A stretch of 64,000 bases of DNA. Source: Hydra vulgaris. Taxonomy: Eukaryota > Cnidaria > Hydrozoa > Anthoathecata > Hydridae. Below are positions 58,236-64,000 of the stretch, piece by piece; within the stretch, counting starts at the first letter, position 1, and each line of letters begins with the position of its first letter. The position numbers and the translations under genes were made by a program. The notes below the pieces were generated by a model. That model was not told where the DNA came from, did no database searches, and saw only the letters and a program-made list of their open reading frames with translations. Location: contig NC_088926.1 of NCBI RefSeq assembly GCF_038396675.1, positions 26,711,001 through 26,775,000 on the forward strand. Reading direction: 5' to 3'.

Positions 58236-58305
58236 TGGTAAATAAAGTAGGTATATACCTACCTTATTTACCATAAAGGAAATTCAAAATTATCGTAAAT
58301 TAAGT
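58204..58305. repeat. 102-bp near-perfect palindrome
   Basis: Arms 58204-58254 and 58255-58305 pair with only two mismatches, centred on GTATATAC. The left arm contains SWIM/YqaJ gene sequence, so the right arm is an inverted copy of coding DNA. Confidence 0.93.
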
Positions 58306-58447
58306 ATATAACATATATAACAACCTAGAATTTGACCTACATATATAACAACCCAATACCAATATAACATATATAACAACCCAACCCAACCTACATATAT
58401 AACGACCCAAAATATTTGACTTACATATATAACAAACCTACATATAT
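58306..58447. repeat. Irregular direct repeats of ACATATATAACAACCCA
   Basis: Six or more copies with variable links lie between the two large palindromes. Confidence 0.8.
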
Positions 58448-58529
58448 AACCTAGAATTTGATGAATTTAAAAATTTCATGTAACATACGTATGTTACATG
58501 AAATTTTTAAATTCATCAAATTCTAGGTT
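58448..58529. repeat. Perfect 82-bp palindrome
   Basis: Arms of 41 bp meet with no spacer at TACGTA (58488/58489). The outer sequence continues to match after a three-base indel (TATATATG). Confidence 0.95.
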
Positions 58530-59311
58530 GTTATATATGATTAAAAAGAGCTTCATTTCAATATTCCAAAAGTGAAAAACATTTCAAAATCGAACCACCC
58601 TACAAAAAGTTATGACGTTTTAAGTACCGATATTTTGATATTAGATTTGTTGAAGAAACTGTGGTCAAAATAAAGTTTTTATAAACTAAAACTATTATAA
58701 CTTAATCAATTCTTATCCAAAATTTTAAATCTTGGTATCAAAAGATAGATAAAAGAAGTTATCTACAAATTTATAAAGGTCTCTAGATTACAGGCGCATC
58801 CGGGGGCAAGAGGGGGCACAAAACCACCATTCATACCGGCAATAAAAACTAACTATATTATATATATAAAAGTGTTTTTTTAATGAAAATGTAAATTTTT
58901 ATATACAAGATGTTTTGTAATTAGCTATCAGACCACAGTCAAATATAGAAATTTCATCATTGTCTTTGGGTGGATGTAAGGGTGATGGTTTCAAACACCC
59001 TATTTTCAAAAATGACTCTTTTTTTTTAATAAATATTTATCTTTATAATTAAAAAGAAATCTAGTATCAAATCAAAAATTATATTTTACTACTTTACAAT
59101 ATCACTAGAAGCGCACCCTTTGTTTTAAGTGGTGTAGATGGAAAAGGGGGCGTGTCATCTCTCTCTCCTCTTTTACAACCTAAAAAATATTTTTTTTTAA
59201 TGAGATTCGAAAAAATATTTAAATGTAATTAAAATAATAAACTTTAATATAAAAACATCTTTTACCAAAATTCAAAATACATCACATAATGCTTAGTTTA
59301 GTTATCGATGG
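58530..59311. other. Intergenic, no gene; two G-rich patches
   Basis: AT-rich DNA interrupted by CAGGCGCATCCGGGGGCAAG near 58790, whose CAGG-GC-TCC-GGGG style recalls hAT ends, and AAAAGGGGGCGTGTCATC near 59140. They could be the two ends of a 350-bp element but do not pair convincingly. Confidence 0.4.
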
Positions 59312-59457
59312 TTCCCCCTCTGACCTGAAAAAAAATTTAAGAACAAAAAATGGTTTATAATATTATTTTAATTAGTTTACACCTTGGCTTTTAGTTAATG
59401 ATTAAGATATTAAATTCCTTTAATGAAACTATTTATTATTCATTGTTAACAATAGAC
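59312..59457. repeat. Left arm of a 4.7-kb inverted repeat pair
   Basis: Begins CCCCCTCTGACCTGAAAAAA and continues TTTATAATATTATTTTAATT to CATTGTTAACAATAGAC. The reverse complement, with about 10 percent differences by eye, lies at 63857-64000. Confidence 0.9.
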
Positions 59458-59674
59458 TCGCTACTCGCTTTATATTTTTGCAACTTCCACTACTCGCTGT
59501 AATTTTTTTTTTGCAAGTTCCATTACTCGCAGTAAATTTTTTTTTGCAAGTTCCACTACTCGCTGTACATTTTTTTTGCAAGTTCCACTACTCACTGTAC
59601 ATTTTTTTAAAGTTCCACTACTCGCTATACATTTTTTTTGCAAGTTCCACTACTCTCTGTAATTTTTTTTTTTG

Positions 59675-59680
<6 letters not shown>
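59457..59680. repeat. 36-bp minisatellite, 6-7 copies
   Basis: The unit is GCAAGTTCCACTACTCGCTG plus TAATTTTTTTTT or TACATTTTTTTT. The open frame over it (repeated QVPLLAV) is an artefact of the repeat. It starts exactly where the left inverted-repeat arm stops. Confidence 0.94.
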
Positions 59681-59755
<75 letters not shown>

Positions 59756-59778
59756 TATAAATAAATAAATAAATATAA

Positions 59779-59809
<31 letters not shown>
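59679..59809. repeat. (TA)n microsatellite with AAATAAAT break
   Basis: TA blocks at 59679-59753 and 59779-59809. Confidence 0.95.
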
Positions 59810-59848
59810 AATAATATTTAAGTGACATCTTTAACAGTATGTGTAATA

Positions 59849-60113
59849 ATCTTATAAGCATTAAAACATCATATACGGTATCATACTATTTATTTCTTTT
59901 TATTTCTTTTTATTTTTTTTTTATTTTTTACGTAATATTTTGGCTCATATAGTGAGAGCCATTATCAAACTGTTAGATCCGTTCAAAAACTGTTTTATCA
60001 GTTTGATAATGGCTCTCACTATATGAGCCGAAATATTACGTAAAAAATAAAAAAATAAAAAAGAAATAAATAGTATGATACCGTATATGATGTTTTAATG
60101 CTTAATGCTTATA

Positions 60114-60116
<3 letters not shown>
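59849..60116. repeat. Foldback element, about 120-bp arms, 26-bp spacer
   Basis: Arms 59849-59972 and 59999-60116 are near-identical reverse complements (GGCTCATATAGTGAGAGCCA is within one of them, itself a small hairpin). TA tracts flank both sides. Confidence 0.92.
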
Positions 60117-60317
<201 letters not shown>

Positions 60318-60497
60318 TACCGTGCAAAAGTCTCCGCTCATTTGTAATATTTCAATAAAGTAACAAAAGTTTGCAAGAAAATTGCGTTTATTTTTAATTG
60401 TTTATTAAACAATGAATTAGACAGTAAATACAATACATTTTAGGATGATTTTAAATATATAAAATCAATAAAATGTTAATATACAAAGTTGTAAATG

Positions 60498-61553
60498 TTA
60501 AATTTTATTTTCATCAATATGAGACCCCTTGGAGCGTATAACAGCAGCACATAATCTTGGCATTCGGGCTAATAATTTATTCATGGTTTCCGCTGTTATC
60601 TCATTCCAAGCTTTTTGCAAACGTTCCCATAGCATTTGCTGATTAATAAAAGATGTTTCACCTGCTTCTCTGATCTTCCGATCCAGTTCATCCCACAACT
60701 TTTCGATGGGTGATAGATCTGGTGATTGAGGAGGCCAAGTCATAATTTTGCAAACTTTTCCCCTTTCTTTTAGTTTCAAATAATTTTTGCATAATCCAGA
60801 TGCATGTTTTGGATCGTTGTCCTGCTGCATGATGAATCCTTTCCCAATTATACGAATACCAGATGGAATCGCGTGCTTAACCAAAATATTATGGTACATG
60901 TGTTTATCCATGGTAGATGTGATTTTAACTAAATCTTCAGTTAACCCATTGCCAAAAAACCCTCAAAGCATAATATTACCACCTCCATGTTTTACAGTAC
61001 TTTGTATAAATTGAGGAAGCACTCTTTCATTAGGTAAACGCCTAACATGCACGCGACGTCGGGTACCAAAAAGTTCGAACCTACTCTCGACTGTCCATAG
61101 AACTTTCTTCCAATCTTCTAATCCCCAATTTTTATGCATTTTTGCCCATTCCAATCTTTTCTTCTTATTTACTGCCCTCAACAAAGGTTTACGTGCAGCA
61201 ACGCGTCCAATTAAGTTGACTGATCTTAATCTTCTTTTTACAGTATCAGTTGATACTGGCTTTACCCTTGTTTTGTTGAGTTCTGCTGTTAAAATTGTGG
61301 CTGGAATTTTTCTATTTCTTTTGCTGGACACAACAATAAACGTATCTTCTTGCCGTGATGTAACTCTTGGTCTTCCAGAACGTGATCTGTCACTGTTGGA
61401 ACCAATATCATGCAATCGTTGTAGAGCATATCTCACACCTGATTCGGATATTTTTAACCTGGAAGCAATTTTTCTTTATGAATAACCTTCTTCACGTAAA
61501 ATACATATTTTGCCACGAAGTTCTTCACAATATTCTTTCTTTACTTTCACCAT
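60498..61553 (-). pseudogene. Tc1 transposase A, one stop and one frameshift
   Basis: Start MVKVKKEYCEELRGKICILR at 61553, then a TAA within EEGYS-RKIA, helix-turn-helix DNA-binding domains (RSGRPRVTSRQEDTFIV), WAKMHKNWGLEDWKKVLW and a frame break near 60950. DDE residues: the first Asp is lost (LWTVESRF where LWTDES is usual); the second is present (QQDNDPKH); Glu is present in SPDLSPIEKLWDEL. Ends at 60498. The deleted copy at 61770-62040 has TAT (Tyr) where this one has the TAA stop, so the stop is secondary. Confidence 0.9.
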
Positions 61554-61769
61554 TTCTCAAATTCTTTATTAAATTCAAGACATTAAATGCGCACACTAAT
61601 GCCATTTTCAAGTATAAATATAAACATAAGTCTATTAAAAGCAACCAATTAAAATTACTAAAAACATCCTTACCATGCCGGAAAGTATCATGCTACTGTC
61701 AAACCTAAGCTTACAAAAAATATTTTGGTTAAAACTTTTGTGCAGTTTTAAATTTAATAAAGAATACTG

Positions 61770-62040
61770 AAGAATTTTATATGTATTTTACGTGAAAAAG
61801 GTTATTCATATAGAAAAATTTCTGCCATGTTTTTAGCAGCAGAACTCAACAAAACAAAGGTAAACAAAATTATTTGAAACAAAAAGAAAAGGAAAAAGTA
61901 TGCAAAATTATGATTTGGCCTCATCAACTTTTTATATTAACATTTTATTCTTTTTATATATTTAAAATCATCCTAAAATGTATTGCATTTACTGTTCCTT
62001 GCAAATATTACACATGAGCGGAGACTTTTGCACGGTAGTG
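61770..62040 (+). pseudogene. Inverted, internally deleted copy of the Tc1 A transposase plus its 3' end
   Basis: Plus-strand pieces: ILREKGYSYRKIS (N-terminal helix), AAELNKTKVNKI (middle) and VCKIMIWPHQ (before the catalytic Glu box), then the 3'UTR words that mirror 60420-60500 and the terminal repeat. Confidence 0.8.
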
Positions 62041-62050
62041 TAAATATATA

Positions 62051-63767
62051 CAGCGGTGGCCAAAAATTAAAGACCACTCATTTTGTTTTTCAAAATTTTT
62101 CTTTAACTTAGTATAACTTTATTTTGGAAAAAGGTATCAAAAAAAGAAAAACATTTTTAGAAAGAATTTTTATTGTATTTTATATTTATTATAAAAGAAT
62201 TTATAATTTTTTTACAAAATAATGTTAAAAAATTAAAAAACTGACTAGTAAAAAATATAAATGGGAAAAAAAATTGGACAAAATTTTAAGACCAGTTTCA
62301 AAAATATTTCAAAAAGCAACAAAAAAATAGTTTAGAAACGTGTTTTTCCTCCATTTGTTTTCAAGCACTCTTGTACTCGTTCTGGCATTGAATTCATTAA
62401 AGTTTTGATTACTTCATCAGGCACATTTTTCAAGTGATGAGAGATAGAAGATTTCAAATCTTCCAAATTGTAAAGTTGTTCTTTACCAAGCTTGTGATCA
62501 AGCCACGACCATAAATTCTCTATTGGATTCTAGTCTGGACTATTGGCAGGCCATGGAAGCACTTGAATTTTATTAGAATTGAACCAATCGCTAACAACAT
62601 GCGCTTTATGACACGGCGCATTATCTTGCTGGAAAATAAATCCATCTTGCAACTGCCATAAATCAATGCTAGGAATAAGCGAGTTTTCCAAAATTTCGGT
62701 GTACCTTTCTATGTTGAGTCTACCATTGAATAAATGAAAAACGCCAACTCCACAGGCACTCATACAGACCCAAATGCCAATTGAACCACTGCCTTGTTTT
62801 GTTCGTTTCAAAATGCATGATTCATCGAACCGTTCGTTTTGAAGTCTACGCAACATTACGCGACCTTTTCTGTTGTCTACCTCAACGTTCATTTCATCAC
62901 TAAAGACCACTCGGCTCCACTGATCTGTTGACCAATTTTTATGTAGTTTGCACCACTCTTTCCTGCCAAATTTTTGTTTTTTATTTAAGCGTGGTTTTTT
63001 TGCAGCAGCACGCCATAAATAATTTAAATTGTGGAGGACCCTTTGCACAGTTCTAGGGCTTGCTTTCAGACCATTTGACAGTGTCCATTTCGTAGACAAG
63101 TCTGTAGATGATGCTTGTCTGTCTTCTTTCATTAATCTCACTAACAAGCGAACATAACGGTCATTTGAAATTTTATTGCGTCCAGTCCTATGACGATCAT
63201 TAATTGACCGGGTCTCTTTGTATCGTTGAATTATGTTAATAATGCAAGAGTGAGACCTTCCGAGCTTTTCTGCTATTTGTCTGATGCTATAGCCTTCTTC
63301 TTTTAATACAAGAGCCGCGTATCTGTCTTTTTCTTCGATCTTTGCACGCATTTTTGCAATATTTTTATATCCTTATTGCAATTCAAAAAATAAATGTTTA
63401 TTTGCTATCGAAACTCAGGTTTCGACATCTTATTTTATACCCAACGTAATAAGCAATTAAGAGAGTTAAAAAAAATAATGGATTATTATTTTTAATAAGT
63501 GCAAATTAAAAATTTGAAAGTGGTCGCTAAATTTTGTCCAACTTATTTAAAGAAGATTTATAAGTACTCATCAGTTTTTTAATAAGTTAAACGCTTTTTA
63601 ATTAGAATTAGATTAAAAAAGTTATACCACTTTAATCCGTATGTTTTAATTAACAAGATATTAAAAAAAAAAAAATTTAATATGTCAATTAGAATCTTCT
63701 TAATTTTAATTTAAAGATTAAGAAACCAACTAAAAAATGAGTGGTTTTTAATTTTTGGCCACCGCTG
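62051..63767 (-). mobile_element. Tc1-like element B, nearly intact
   Basis: Terminal repeats CAGCGGTGGCCAAAAATTAA (left) and its near-perfect partner at 63738-63767 extend over about 30 bp to CCACTCATTTT. TA flanks both sides (62049-62050, 63768-63769). 1717 bp long, a usual length for Tc1 elements. Confidence 0.94.
62332..63351 (-). pseudogene. Tc1 transposase B, full length with a single nonsense codon
   Basis: Cut-and-paste DD34E transposase of 339 codons. MRAKIEEKDRYAALVLKEEG starts the paired-like helix-turn-helix (IRQIAEKLGRSHSCI), followed by a GRN hook-like link and a second helix-turn-helix. Catalytic residues all present: VVFSDEMN, QQDNAPCHKAH and the Glu in NPIENLW. The only defect I see is TAG at 62530-62532, immediately before NPIEN, where Leu is usual. 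After it the same frame continues to MPERVQECLKTNGGKTRF and a stop at 62332. Confidence 0.92.
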
Positions 63768-63856
63768 TATATATATAGTCAAAAAATAGTAAAATCATGT
63801 AGTAAGATAAAATGCATGTCCAATTATCAAAAAATAATTGGCAACTTTCACGTCGT

Positions 63857-64000
63857 GTCTATTGTTAATAATGAATAATATATAGTTTCATTAATGAAAT
63901 TTAATATCTTAATCATTAACTAAAAGTCAAGATGTAAACTAATTAAAATAATATTATAAAGCATTTTTTGTTTTTAAAACTTTTTTTCAGGTCAGAGGGG
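63857..64000. repeat. Right arm of the 4.7-kb inverted repeat pair
   Basis: Reverse complement of 59312-59457; it reaches the window end (CAGGTCAGAGGGG), so its full length is unknown. Confidence 0.9.

Larger units (their letters stand above)
54850..58310. mobile_element. ISL2EU-like DNA transposon with two convergent genes, inactive
   Basis: A THAP plus DDE_Tnp_4 transposase gene on the plus strand and a SWIM plus YqaJ-nuclease gene on the minus strand end 80 bp apart, tail to tail. As I recall it, this pairing of an IS4/IS5-like transposase with a YqaJ protein is the mark of the eukaryotic ISL2EU (also called IS4EU) group. Outer boundaries are estimates: I could not read terminal repeats, and the right edge is obscured by a 102-bp palindrome at 58204-58305. 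Confidence 0.75.

Overview
The window is AT-rich metazoan nuclear DNA: long (TA)n tracts, short exons, long introns, and a dense, mostly dead load of Tc1/mariner, hAT, CR1-like and other transposons. The one host gene is a UBE3C-type HECT ubiquitin ligase. The combination suggests a cnidarian, most likely Hydra, but the species is an inference; nothing in the window proves it. Family matches were made by eye from memory of the families, without any alignment or database search.

Host gene. UBE3C runs on the minus strand from a start codon at 48170 down to 2407. I could place 20 coding exons with consistent reading phase (2676 nt, 892 codons). They cover the N-terminus, an IQ motif, the helical middle, an acidic linker and most of the HECT domain. 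The final HECT exon or exons, including the catalytic cysteine, were not found in 1-2406 and probably lie below position 1. One intron uses a GC donor. The first coding exon has a splice acceptor nine bases before the ATG, which would suit spliced-leader trans-splicing or a 5'UTR intron.

Introns. The last visible introns (1-4200) hold little that can be recognised. The 5.5-12.1 kb intron carries a 4 kb CR1-like retrotransposon and a Penelope-like GIY-YIG fragment. Introns between 16 and 28 kb hold reverse transcriptase scraps, a 20-bp minisatellite, a tRNA-derived SINE head, a DNA-transposon pseudogene and a hAT-like MITE between two TA tracts. The 28.5-37.6 kb intron contains a transposon pseudogene, a Tc1 remnant and a Tc1 element (32093-36140) that was split by a CR1-like insertion. 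Introns 1 and 2 hold a hAT remnant, another transposon pseudogene and large TA and CATA tracts.

Upstream intergenic DNA (48.2-64 kb). It is filled with mobile DNA: a MITE, reverse transcriptase fragments on both strands, a truncated mariner, and a two-gene element resembling ISL2EU (54.9-58.3 kb). In that element a THAP plus DDE_Tnp_4 transposase gene faces a SWIM plus YqaJ-nuclease gene, tail to tail. It is followed by two very large palindromes, a 36-bp minisatellite, a foldback element and two Tc1 elements only 10 bp apart. The last Tc1 is spoiled by a single visible nonsense codon. A roughly 145-bp inverted repeat (59312-59457 and 63857-64000) brackets this last block.

Recurring theme. 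More than fifteen short-spacer inverted duplications are scattered over the window, several exactly at breakpoints inside transposons. This may be a template-switch mutation signature of the genome, or an artefact of sequencing or assembly.
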